Source: Pirellulales bacterium (GTDB taxonomy: Bacteria; Planctomycetota; Planctomycetia; Pirellulales; JACPPG01). Taken from it: a stretch of 48,955 nucleotides of DNA. The notes under the pieces were generated by a model. That model was not told where the DNA came from and did no database searches. It saw nothing but the letters and a program-made list of their open reading frames with translations. The position numbers and the translations under genes were made by a program. Each line of letters starts with the position of its first letter. The stretch's first letter is position 1. Shown in pieces: positions 1 through 8,315 of this stretch. The stretch covers positions 1 through 48,955 of the forward strand of contig DASXEJ010000112.1 of assembly GCA_036490175.1 (NCBI GenBank), read 5' to 3'.

Positions 1-1293
1 ATTACCGACCGAGGCGGAACCTACGAGCAGGTTCGAGACGTTGGCCGTAAGCGAGGTTTCTCCGCTGAGGTCGACAGTACCCGCGGCGTTTCCGCCACCC
101 GTAACCTGCCCGATGATGATCGACCCGGATACGGTAGGCGACCCGATCGTAATATTTCCGGCGTTTCCGCCCAATAACGCTCCGGTTTGAGTGCCGCTTC
201 CGCCGCCGCCCTTTACACCGACTGAAAGTTCGCCGAGCGTGGCGTTAAAGGTGGCATCCGAAAGCGCCATCAAGCCCTGCGGAGATTGATTAGTCTGACT
301 CGATGATTGACCAACGTTCAAGTTCGTCGGTTGCGCACTACTTCCCAGGTTGACGCTGCCGCCTGACGGGATATCGAGCGTGCCAGTGCTGAGATTTCCA
401 CCCACGGTTAGCTCACCGGCGGTGATCGTGTTTGTGCTCCCAAGATGCAACGCACTGGTGGTCGATTGATTGTCCGTCGCCGTCGAATAGCCGACGCGAA
501 TCGTCGTGGCATTTAAAACATTGGTGCCTGCCAAATCGAATGTTCCAGTGGCAGCACCAACCTCGGAAGTCCCGACAAGCAAGTTCGACACGTTCGCCGT
601 AAACATCTTCTGCTGGCTCAAATCGACCGTGCCGGCTGAGCCATTGCTGTTGGCCGTGTGGCCGATCAGAATTTCGCCGGGAGTGGCGGTCGAGCCGACG
701 GTTAGAGCGCCCTTTGCCCCCAGGCTCAACGTGCCAACGGCGTACCCATTGCCGCCTAATATTTTTTCGCCGACGATCAAGTTTTGTACATTACCGTTGA
801 CCGTGGCACCCGTTAGATCAAACGTCGCAAACTCTTGCGCTCCGGTATTCAACGTCACACGACCAACTGACAAATTGATAGGACTCGCTGGCGAACCGAG
901 ATTGACCGTCCCATGCTCGATCGTGGCCAACGTGTTATCGCCGACGTTTGTATTTACGTCGACATTACCATTGACCTGCAGCGCATTCGTGCCCAGATCT
1001 ATCGTTTGAAAATGACCATTCGTATTTGCGAACGAAAGGTTTACAATCGAGCGCGGAATGTCGAGAACGCTCGTGGGATTGCCCGGCACGTTGCTTGACC
1101 CCGTGTCGTTGAAGAGCACGCTGTCCGTGCCTAGCGGGATCACATTGCCGCTCCAGTTCGTAGCTGTGCCCCAGCTTTGATCCCCACCGCCAGCATCCCA
1201 TGCCACTTGCGCAGCCGATGTGTCGCTGCAGAAAACCACACTGCTAAGCGCGAACAACGCGAGAATCGCGTGCTGGCCATGTAACCATCGCAT
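1..1293 (-). CDS. Secreted beta-repeat (autotransporter-like) protein, N-terminal part; C-terminus beyond window
   Basis: The minus strand is open for 431 codons from an ATG at 1293 to the window edge with no stop, so the gene is partial. A purine-rich ribosome binding site (GGAGAGG, 1301-1307) lies 7 bases upstream. The product starts with a signal peptide (hydrophobic residues about 8-22, Ala-rich cleavage region near 28). It is then Gly/Asn/Thr/Ser/Val-rich with almost no Cys, as in extracellular beta-helix proteins. An early block with W-D-GGG and NWS, followed by P-x-GTDSVLF, resembles the start of PEP-CTERM and autotransporter-associated repeat proteins. Repeats are visible: GTVDLS...TANVSNLLVG occurs near residues 222-241 and again near 406-425. 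GC is a little lower than in the neighbours. Likely a cell-surface or secreted structural protein; the anchoring domain would be in the missing part. Confidence 0.8.
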   Translation of the reverse strand, partial: MRWLHGQHAILALFALSSVVFCSDTSAAQVAWDAGGGDQSWGTATNWSGNVIPLGTDSVLFNDTGSSNVPGNPTSVLDIPRSIVNLSFANTNGHFQTIDLGTNALQVNGNVDVNTNVGDNTLATIEHGTVNLGSPASPINLSVGRVTLNTGAQEFATFDLTGATVNGNVQNLIVGEKILGGNGYAVGTLSLGAKGALTVGSTATPGEILIGHTANSNGSAGTVDLSQQKMFTANVSNLLVGTSEVGAATGTFDLAGTNVLNATTIRVGYSTATDNQSTTSALHLGSTNTITAGELTVGGNLSTGTLDIPSGGSVNLGSSAQPTNLNVGQSSSQTNQSPQGLMALSDATFNATLGELSVGVKGGGGSGTQTGALLGGNAGNITIGSPTVSGSIIIGQVTGGGNAAGTVDLSGETSLTANVSNLLVGSASVGN

Positions 1294-1501
1294 TTAAGTG
1301 CCTCTCCGAGCGCTGATATTACCCGATCAAAGGACGGCATTATCGCCGCACAGTCGCGCCGCGTCGAGGAGTCGGCCGCTGTCCGCGCTGGCATACGGGG
1401 GGTGCTGGGAAGCGGATTTCTCCCAGTCGAACGAAATCCGGTCGATGTCGCCCATGCGGAATCGCACTGCGTCCCGCGGCAATTCTGCCTTGAACTATCG
1501 C

Positions 1502-2974
1502 CTACAGAATCTGGCGAATTGGCTCGACCTGTTCGACTCCGACCAGCTTCTGATCGAGTCCGCCGTAGAAATAGGCGAGCTTGTTCGGATCGAAGCCCAG
1601 TTGGTGCAGAATCGTGGCATGCAGGTGCTTCACGTGGAAGGGGTTCTCCACTGCTGCCGAACCAAGCTCGTCGGTTTCGCCGACGTGGCGTCCTCCCTTG
1701 ATGCCGCCACCGGCCATCCACATCGTAAAGCCATAGGCGTTGTGGTCCCGGCCCGTCCCCTTGGCGTACTCGGCGGTAGGTTGACGTCCAAACTCGCCTC
1801 CCCATACAACCAACGTCTCATCGAGTAGCCCGCGCTGCTTGAGATCCGTCAGCAGCGCGGCGATCGGCTGGTCGGTGTTGCCGGCATGGAAGTTATGATT
1901 CTTCTCCAAATCGCCGTGAGCGTCCCAGTTGGCGTCGTTGTGCGATCCACCCGAGTAAAGCTGGATAAATCGCACGCCGCGCTCTACTAGCCGTCGTGCG
2001 AGCAGGCAACGGCGACCAAAGTCGCGCGTTCGCTCCCGATCAAGGCCATACATGTCGAGCGTGCTCTGCGTTTCTTGGCCGAGGTCGATGGCCTCGGGTG
2101 CGTGCTGCTGCATCTTGTAAGCTAGCTCATAGCTGGCGATCCGCGCGGCCAGATTGCTATTGTCGGCGCGCTGCGCTAAGTGCTCGGAATTCACCTCGTG
2201 CAAAGCATCGAGCAGTTCGCGCTCTACCGCACGGGTCGTTCCCTCCGGCAGGTTCAGATCGAGTACCGGCGCTCCTTTGGAGCGCAGCAACGTTCCCTGG
2301 TACGTGGCGGGCATGTAGCCGCTCGACCAGTTTTTGGCACCGCTGATCGGCCCACCGCTCGGATCGAGCATGACGACGAAACCGGGCAAGTTCTCGTTGA
2401 CGCTCCCCAACCCATAGTTGACCCAAGATCCCAAGGCCGGACTGCCACTTAGAATTCGACCCGAATTCATCTGCAACATGGCCGAACCGTGAATGGGCGA
2501 ATCGGCCGTCATCGACTTGATGAACGCGATGTCGTCCACGTGCTGGCTGAGATGCGGAAAGAGATCCGATACCCATTGACCCGATTGCCCGTACTGCTGA
2601 AAGTTCCATTTCGGGCCGACGACGCGTCCTTCGTTCTTGGCGCCGCCACGCCCCTTGGTCTTTACGGGAATCGTCTGACCGTCCAGCGTGTACAACTTTG
2701 GCTTGTAGTCAAACGTATCGACATGACTGGGACCGCCGTACATAAAGAGAAAGATCACGCTCTTGGCCTGCGACGCGAAGTGCGCCGGCTTGGGCGCGAG
2801 CGGATTGACAAACGGCGTCACACCGTCGGCGGCCCGGGCTTGCGTCGCCAGGAATCCGTCGCCATCCAACAGCCCCGTCATCGCGACCGACGTAAAGGCG
2901 CCTCCCGCCTGCCACAGGAATTCACGCCGGGTGCGACGGCAGAACGAGCCTGTAGGCTTTTCGCTGTTTGCCAT
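1502..2974 (-). CDS. DUF1501 domain-containing Tat-exported protein
   Basis: A 490-residue protein of the DUF1501 family, a sulfatase/alkaline-phosphatase-like fold that is greatly expanded in planctomycetes. The N-terminus holds a twin-arginine signal (RRTRREFL near residues 13-20) followed by a hydrophobic Ala/Gly stretch, so it is exported folded. Family features seen: a FLFMYGGPSHVDTFD block near residues 75-89, GGSHNDANWDAHGD and VVWGGEFGRQP in the C-terminal half, and GRDHNAYGF. These His/Asp/Glu clusters look like the metal-site residues of the alkaline phosphatase superfamily. The start lies 3 bases after the stop of the upstream PSD1 gene, so the two are surely co-transcribed. This pairing is a standard planctomycete module, probably for extracellular polysaccharide use; the substrate is unknown. 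Confidence 0.93.
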   Translation of the reverse strand: MANSEKPTGSFCRRTRREFLWQAGGAFTSVAMTGLLDGDGFLATQARAADGVTPFVNPLAPKPAHFASQAKSVIFLFMYGGPSHVDTFDYKPKLYTLDGQTIPVKTKGRGGAKNEGRVVGPKWNFQQYGQSGQWVSDLFPHLSQHVDDIAFIKSMTADSPIHGSAMLQMNSGRILSGSPALGSWVNYGLGSVNENLPGFVVMLDPSGGPISGAKNWSSGYMPATYQGTLLRSKGAPVLDLNLPEGTTRAVERELLDALHEVNSEHLAQRADNSNLAARIASYELAYKMQQHAPEAIDLGQETQSTLDMYGLDRERTRDFGRRCLLARRLVERGVRFIQLYSGGSHNDANWDAHGDLEKNHNFHAGNTDQPIAALLTDLKQRGLLDETLVVWGGEFGRQPTAEYAKGTGRDHNAYGFTMWMAGGGIKGGRHVGETDELGSAAVENPFHVKHLHATILHQLGFDPNKLAYFYGGLDQKLVGVEQVEPIRQIL

Positions 2975-2977
2975 GTC

Positions 2978-5425
2978 TCAGTCCAGGTAGACGAATTCGT
3001 TAAGGTTCAACACCATCAGGCAGAAATAGTCGAGAGCTTTGTCGGCCGATACGCCATGCTCTGATTGCAGCCGCGCGACGAGCCGTAACCCGCGATCGAC
3101 ATGCCGCGAATCAGCCGGACCAGAAAGTGCCAGTCGCAGCGCGCGCTTGACTTGTCCAGCTAAGTCATCCGGCGCTTCCCGCCGCACGCGATTCGCCAAG
3201 GCGGACGCCTGACTGTGTGCGAATTCACCATTGAGCATCGCTAGGGCCTGCGTCGGTTGCGTCGTTGAAAAACGCACGGCGCAACTACCGTCGCTGTCGC
3301 AGACGTCGAACTCAGCCAGAAGGGGCAGCACCAACGAACGCTTTACATGAATGTAAATGCTACGCCGATTCTGCTCCTCGGGCGAGGAGTCGCTCCAGCC
3401 GTTGCCTGGAATCGATTGACTTTGCAGAACTTCTTGCGACATCTTGGGGAAAACGCCCGGTCCGAACTGTTGTAGATTCAACTGACCGCTCGTCGCGAGC
3501 ATCGAGTCTCGCACCTCCTCGGCGGCAAGTCGCCGCATGTCAAATCGCCAGTGCAGGTCGTTCTCGGGATCCTTAGCCAACGCTTTAGCGCAAGCCGCCG
3601 AGGACATGCGATATGCGCTCGAAGTCACTATCAATCGGTGCAACGGTTTCAGACGCCACTGCTCGTCAACCAATCGCGTAGCCAGCCAATCGAGCAATTC
3701 AGGATGCGTTGGCGGTGTCCCCAGGCTGCCGAAATTGCTCGTCGAACGAACCAAACCACGCCCGAAGTGATGCTGCCACAGGCGGTTCACCATTACCCGC
3801 GCGGTGAGTGGATTGGCCGGCGATGCGATCCAGTCTGCTAGCGCCGTCCGCCGGCCCGAACTCCGAGCGTCCGCCGCGCGCGGCGCGATCGCAGGTTGTC
3901 CGCCGCCCAGTGCGGTAAGAAATGCCGGCTGCACTTCCGTGCCCGGGACGTGAGGATTACCGCGGGCCAGGACAAACGTTTGCGGCGGCTCATTGAAGCA
4001 GGTTCCGATGCCCAGCACCGTGTCGCGCGGTCGCAGCTTGGTCGCTTCGACCAGTGCTAGCTCATCTCGCAGTCGTACGTACTCGCGCCAGGAGTCTTCA
4101 TCGAGCTGCAATTGCAACTTCTCGTCCAGCACCTTCGCCCGCTCAGGGCCTTCTGTCTTACGCTGATCCTCGGCCGACATACGCGCGATGCCCGCCCGCT
4201 CGATCGGCAGCATCCTCTGTTGAATTGCGGCTTTTTGCTCGGCCTGTTCGCGATGCTGTGCGACCAGCTCGGGGGACGAAACATCGATCTGAGACGTTTT
4301 TGTGTTGTAACGATCGATTTCGTTGAAGAAGGCCACCATCTGATAATAATCGGCCTGCGGGATGGGATCGAGCTTGTGGTCGTGGCAACGCGCACAATTG
4401 ATCGTCAGTCCCAGGAACACCTGGCCGGTGGTCGCAACGATATCGTCCAACTCGTCAAAGCGAGCTTGCAGCACGTCGGCCGGCTCGTCATCCCACAAAC
4501 CCAACCGATAGTATCCGGTGGCGGTGAGCGTGTCGGTCGTTACGCTCGGTAACTCGTCGCCGGCCAGTTGCTCGCGGATGAATTGATCATAGGGTTTATC
4601 ATCGTTGAACGACCGGATCACATAGTCGCGGAATCGCCAGGCGTTGGGCTTTACGCCGTCACGCTCGAAGCTATTGGTGTCGGCATAGCGAACCAGATCC
4701 AGCCAATGCCGTCCCCACCGTTCGCCATAGTACCGCGACGCCAGCAACCGATCGACAACTTGTTCGTATGCGTCGCTCGAAGTATCGGCCAGAAACGCAT
4801 CGACCTCCTCTGGAGTGGGTGGCAATCCGGTCAGGTCGTAGCAGACCCGTCGCAACAGAGAAGACTTTTCTGCCGGAGTCGCCGGCATGAGCCCGTGCGA
4901 CGACAATTTGCTGAGAATAAAGTTATCGATCGGATTCCGCGTCCAGTCCGCGTATTCGACCGCCGGCACGGCCGGGCGCGTAACCGACTCGAAGGCCCAG
5001 TGGTTTTGCCAGGGTGCTCCCTCGGCAATCCAGCGGCGTAGTATTTGAATTTGCTGAGGCGAGAGTGGCTTGCCCTCGGGCGGCATGCGCAGTCCCTCGT
5101 CGGTCGAACTGATTCGTTCGACGAGTACGCTTTCGTCGGCGTTCTTGGGAACGATTGCGGGCTGACCGGAATCCAACTCGGCCAAGGCAGCTTGGCGACT
5201 ATTGAGACGCAGGCCCCCCTTGGCCTGGTCAGGCCCGTGACAGCGGTAGCAGCGCTGCGCAAGGATGGGCTGCACGTCTGTGCGAAAGTTCACACTGGGT
5301 AACTCGGAAACCGCCGGCTCGGCCGCGTGTGACGTCCGCGCGAGCCCGCACCACACCAGGATCGCAAACAGCCCGGTCGCGGCCGTGCGGTCGATCGTCG
5401 TTTTTCTGAGTGCGGGGAAGATCAT
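2978..5425 (-). CDS. PSD1 / planctomycete cytochrome C domain protein (DUF1549-DUF1553)
   Basis: A protein of about 815 residues with the typical order of planctomycete cytochrome C (PSCyt1) domain, DUF1549, then DUF1553. I place the start at the ATG at 5425, because an upstream ATG (5497) would overlap a likely -10 box and adds a non-signal-like tail. From 5425 the protein has a short basic start, a hydrophobic stretch (about 16-28) and a SHAAE cleavage site. A haem-binding CxxCH (CYRCH, residues 59-63) follows, then CHGPDQAKGGLRL. A second CxxCH (CARCHDHK) lies in DUF1549, as usual in this family. DUF1553 contains RVMVNRLWQHHFGRGLV and LDWLA. It precedes the DUF1501 gene by 3 bases. Presumed periplasmic electron-transfer or sugar-oxidation partner of the DUF1501 protein; the true reaction is not established. 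Confidence 0.92.
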   Translation of the reverse strand: MIFPALRKTTIDRTAATGLFAILVWCGLARTSHAAEPAVSELPSVNFRTDVQPILAQRCYRCHGPDQAKGGLRLNSRQAALAELDSGQPAIVPKNADESVLVERISSTDEGLRMPPEGKPLSPQQIQILRRWIAEGAPWQNHWAFESVTRPAVPAVEYADWTRNPIDNFILSKLSSHGLMPATPAEKSSLLRRVCYDLTGLPPTPEEVDAFLADTSSDAYEQVVDRLLASRYYGERWGRHWLDLVRYADTNSFERDGVKPNAWRFRDYVIRSFNDDKPYDQFIREQLAGDELPSVTTDTLTATGYYRLGLWDDEPADVLQARFDELDDIVATTGQVFLGLTINCARCHDHKLDPIPQADYYQMVAFFNEIDRYNTKTSQIDVSSPELVAQHREQAEQKAAIQQRMLPIERAGIARMSAEDQRKTEGPERAKVLDEKLQLQLDEDSWREYVRLRDELALVEATKLRPRDTVLGIGTCFNEPPQTFVLARGNPHVPGTEVQPAFLTALGGGQPAIAPRAADARSSGRRTALADWIASPANPLTARVMVNRLWQHHFGRGLVRSTSNFGSLGTPPTHPELLDWLATRLVDEQWRLKPLHRLIVTSSAYRMSSAACAKALAKDPENDLHWRFDMRRLAAEEVRDSMLATSGQLNLQQFGPGVFPKMSQEVLQSQSIPGNGWSDSSPEEQNRRSIYIHVKRSLVLPLLAEFDVCDSDGSCAVRFSTTQPTQALAMLNGEFAHSQASALANRVRREAPDDLAGQVKRALRLALSGPADSRHVDRGLRLVARLQSEHGVSADKALDYFCLMVLNLNEFVYLD

Positions 5426-5795
5426 GCGGAAAAGCAGGTTTGATTCCGAGGCGGGCGCTGTCGCGCGGGCAGGCTCATCAAGACCTTTAGTATACAAGAA
5501 TCGTGCAGCGTTTTCCGCCTGCAGGAAAGCCGGATTTCCCGCGGTCCCTCTCCTGGTACAGTGCCAGTTGTTGCTTCAACGGGGGGGTTTGCGCGTGCGA
5601 CGATCGACTTTTCCGACTGTGTGAATCGCATCGGATTCTGTGCCGCCCGTCCGCTCTGGCGATGATTTCTGCAGGTCCCGGGTGATTGGCACGCCTCGGC
5701 AGGGTGAAGAGCACGCCCGACGCCAGCGTCGGCTTGATGTGCGCTGAGGTTTGTCGCCGCTAGAATGGCGGGCTCACCATTTGCCAGGAGCAGGT
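5426..5795. promoter_or_regulatory. Divergent intergenic region with a candidate -10 box
   Basis: 370 bases between the PSD1 gene (minus) and the propeller gene (plus). On the minus strand a TATACT preceded by TTG (5494 down to 5489) is a good -10 hexamer and would give a leader of about 55 bases for the start at 5425; no good -35 is seen. On the plus strand TAGAAT (5761-5766) lies about 30 bases before the propeller start, again without a clear -35. No gene or RNA is recognisable here. Confidence 0.35.
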
Positions 5796-6719
5796 ATGAA
5801 AATTCGACTTTGTCTATTGATTTCGACAATTGCCATGGCGGCCAGCACTGCGGCGCAGGCGCAACATCGGCTCATCACCCAAGGAAACGATAAACTCGCG
5901 ATCGTCGATCGCGGCGGCCAGATCGAATGGCAAATGCCCTGGGGCGGAGTCCATGATCTGCAAGTGCTCCCCAGCGGAAACATCATGGTGCAGCAAGGGG
6001 CAAGCAAGGTCGTCGAAATCGACACCGCCAAGAAGCAGGTCGTGTGGACATATGACTCTGCCACGAGCAACGGCAACGCTGGCAAAGCGGTCGAGGTCCA
6101 TGCCTTTCAACCGCTTGGCGAGGGGCGTGTGATGATTGCCGAAAGTGGGCCAGGACGGATCATCGAGATCGACCGCGACGGCAAGTTGTTGCACGAGATA
6201 AAACTCGTGATCGACCATCCGCATCCACATACCGATACGCGACTGGCGCGCAAGCTCGGTAACGGTAGCTATCTGGTCTGCCATGAAGGGGACGGCGTCG
6301 TGCGCGAATACGACCAGGCAGGCCACGTGACCTGGGAATTCGCTGTTCCACTTTTCGGTCACGAGCCAAAACCAGGGCACGGGCCCGAGGCATTCGGCAA
6401 CAAATGCTTTGCGGCCGTGCGGTTGGAAAACGGCAACACGCTCATTACGACCGGCAATGGGCATGGCGTCCTGGAAGTCACGCCGCAAAAGAAAATTGTT
6501 TGGCAGATCGGCCAGAACGATTTCCCGGGCATCACGCTCGCGTGGGTCACTACGCTGCAAGTGTTGCCCAATGGAAACTATTGCCTTGGCAACTGCCACG
6601 CCGGGGCGGGGCAACCGCTTTTGGTCGAATTCGATCCCAAAACCAAGCACGTGGTCTGGAAGTTTGACGAATTCGACACTTTCGGCAACTCGGTCTCGAA
6701 CTCTCAGCTGCTCGATTGA
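5796..6719 (+). CDS. Secreted PQQ-like beta-propeller protein
   Basis: A 307-residue protein starting at an ATG with a good ribosome binding site (AGGAG, about 6 bases upstream). An in-frame ATG at 5751 is less likely because it would put non-signal sequence before the signal peptide. Residues 1-22 form a classical signal peptide ending in AQA. The rest consists of repeating blades of the type V-x-E-I-D-x-x-K-x-x-V-W-x-Y/F and N-G-N-x-L-I, as in PQQ-like and arylsulfotransferase-like propellers. A His-rich segment (DHPHPHTD, about residues 139-146) could bind metal. No catalytic residues of a known enzyme are evident. It converges with the FG-GAP protein gene, 41 bases away. Probably a periplasmic or surface binding protein; function unknown. 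Confidence 0.85.
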   Translation: MKIRLCLLISTIAMAASTAAQAQHRLITQGNDKLAIVDRGGQIEWQMPWGGVHDLQVLPSGNIMVQQGASKVVEIDTAKKQVVWTYDSATSNGNAGKAVEVHAFQPLGEGRVMIAESGPGRIIEIDRDGKLLHEIKLVIDHPHPHTDTRLARKLGNGSYLVCHEGDGVVREYDQAGHVTWEFAVPLFGHEPKPGHGPEAFGNKCFAAVRLENGNTLITTGNGHGVLEVTPQKKIVWQIGQNDFPGITLAWVTTLQVLPNGNYCLGNCHAGAGQPLLVEFDPKTKHVVWKFDEFDTFGNSVSNSQLLD

Positions 6720-6760
6720 ACCCGGCCGTGCGCCATTCGGCGCGGTTGTCTCGCTACCGG

Positions 6761-8023
6761 CTACTTGTCGCCGGTCGGCACTGGCGTGGGTTGCGCCTTT
6801 TGCCATTCGTCGGCGGTAACCTTATTGCGCTCGTGCAGTAACACATGCGCGCCTTTCATTCCGCCGACGATCATGTCGGGCAAATCATCACCATTAACAT
6901 CGGCCACGGTCAATTGCCGGCCAATGCCGGTGTCGTCCGCCGCGCGGAACGGAATCCAATCAATCCCATCCTTCGTGCGGGCAAGCTTGAACCAATAGAC
7001 GACCGCGCCAGCGTCCCATTGCGGCGCTTGTTTGTGGTGCGAATAGTACGTCTTGCCGGTGACGATATCCTTCAAACCGTCGCCATCGATGTCGGCCAGG
7101 TTGACCGAGTGCAACTCGCTGAATACCAGGCCATAGCGATTGTCTGAGGGAGCACGTCCCATGATTAGATGCGGAGTGAACTCGATCCGCTCTCCTTGCC
7201 GACGTTGCTCGAACCAGGCCAGACCGAACTCGTGCGCGGCGAGGCTGGTGATCACATCATTATCGCCGTCGCCATCGACGTCGTAGGCATACATCTCGGC
7301 CCCGCCCGCTGGAGCGAAGGCCACCTCGTGAAACGTCCACTTGCCGTTTTCTGCGAGCGATGCAGGCTGCTCGAACCAGCCGTTGTTCGCGATGATGTCC
7401 TGGCGCCCGTCGTTGTTGATATCGCCGATTCCTAAACCGTGGCCAAAGGGCTTGGGCGCCACCTGGTCCGAGACATTGTGAAACACCCACGGCTGAAGTG
7501 GTTTGCTCCAATCGATCGTGGCGTAGCCATAGTAGCCGTCGTGCGTGCAAACCAGCTCGGGCCGTTGGTCCCCTACAATGTCGACCAGTTGTGGCGATTC
7601 GTTGGCCACCGAATCGATCACCTGATGCTTCGGCCAGTGCTTATCGAGACCATCTGGGCCGGGATTCTCGTACACGAAGCCCGGCGTACCCGGAAAGCCA
7701 GCGACGAACACATCTTGATGTCCATCACCATTGAAATCATAAACCCAACAGAAGAAATGATCCGCATAGCGCTCGACCGGCTGTGGTTTGACGGCGTAGA
7801 TTTCGTGCTTCTCGGCAAAGTCGGGACCACGGAACCAATACGGTCCGTAGACGGCGTCCGTAACGCCATCGCCATCAATGTCGCCGACATTGGCCCCCTC
7901 CGAATAATAGACGTCGCTTAACGGGACAACTCGGAAGCGATCCAACTCAGGTTCGGCACCCTGGGCACCGCCAACAGGAATGACCAAGGCCACCAGCACC
8001 AGCCACCCGCTTCGACGCGCCAT
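6761..8023 (-). CDS. FG-GAP/VCBS repeat protein, secreted
   Basis: A 420-residue protein starting at ATG 8023, chosen because GAGGGAAG stands just upstream and residues 1-22 then form a signal peptide (MARRSGW then a hydrophobic core, cleaved near AQGAE). The mature part carries at least six calcium-binding-like loops of the form D-x-D/N-G-D-G-x-x-D (for example GDIDGDGVTD, DFNGDGHQD, DVDGDGDND, DIDGDGLKD), each followed by a hydrophobic strand. This is the seven-bladed integrin-like FG-GAP/VCBS propeller. Planctomycetes encode many such proteins, usually secreted and Ca-dependent. A TATAGT hexamer (minus strand, 8102 to 8097) is a possible -10 box. The substrate or partner is unknown. Confidence 0.88.
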   Translation of the reverse strand: MARRSGWLVLVALVIPVGGAQGAEPELDRFRVVPLSDVYYSEGANVGDIDGDGVTDAVYGPYWFRGPDFAEKHEIYAVKPQPVERYADHFFCWVYDFNGDGHQDVFVAGFPGTPGFVYENPGPDGLDKHWPKHQVIDSVANESPQLVDIVGDQRPELVCTHDGYYGYATIDWSKPLQPWVFHNVSDQVAPKPFGHGLGIGDINNDGRQDIIANNGWFEQPASLAENGKWTFHEVAFAPAGGAEMYAYDVDGDGDNDVITSLAAHEFGLAWFEQRRQGERIEFTPHLIMGRAPSDNRYGLVFSELHSVNLADIDGDGLKDIVTGKTYYSHHKQAPQWDAGAVVYWFKLARTKDGIDWIPFRAADDTGIGRQLTVADVNGDDLPDMIVGGMKGAHVLLHERNKVTADEWQKAQPTPVPTGDK

Positions 8024-8315
8024 GACTTCTTCCCTCGTGAAGATGATTGATTTGCACCTGGTGGGGCTGCAACGGCATCCCGTTTGATCCGCGCCAACTA
8101 TAGCCCCCCAGGCGCCGCGACACCACAATCACGTTAAGGCTTGGGACCTGCGCCTCTACGCCTGGCGCCCTAGCGAACGAACCGCGGCGAGTCTGTCGGG
8201 CATGGTATCCTGGAACCTGGAGCTGTCCTGCAATCTAGCTGGCATTGTTGTCCCCCCGCCGCCAGGTAAATAAGATGCAATAGAGTCGTTTGTCTCGGGC
8301 AGTGGGGGTCATCTC
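8024..8315. other. Divergent intergenic region, 292 bases
   Basis: It lies between the FG-GAP gene (minus) and the toroid/DUF4159 gene (plus). The TATAGT at 8097-8102 (minus) is the only hexamer that stands out; the bases before the plus-strand gene show no convincing -35/-10 pair. No open frame or RNA structure is recognised. Confidence 0.4.

Noticed and set aside
506..1009. 167-residue plus-strand frame within the first 1.3 kb
   Set aside because: It is antisense to the open minus-strand beta-repeat gene, which has a signal peptide, repeats and a ribosome binding site.
1413..1440. Perfect 8-bp inverted repeat (CGGATTTC/GAAATCCG) after the DUF1501 gene as a terminator
   Set aside because: The loop is 12 bases and no T-run follows, so intrinsic termination is not supported.
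5426..5497. ATG at 5497 as the start of the PSD1 gene
   Set aside because: It would overlap a TATACT box and adds residues that break up the signal peptide; the start at 5425 gives a normal one.
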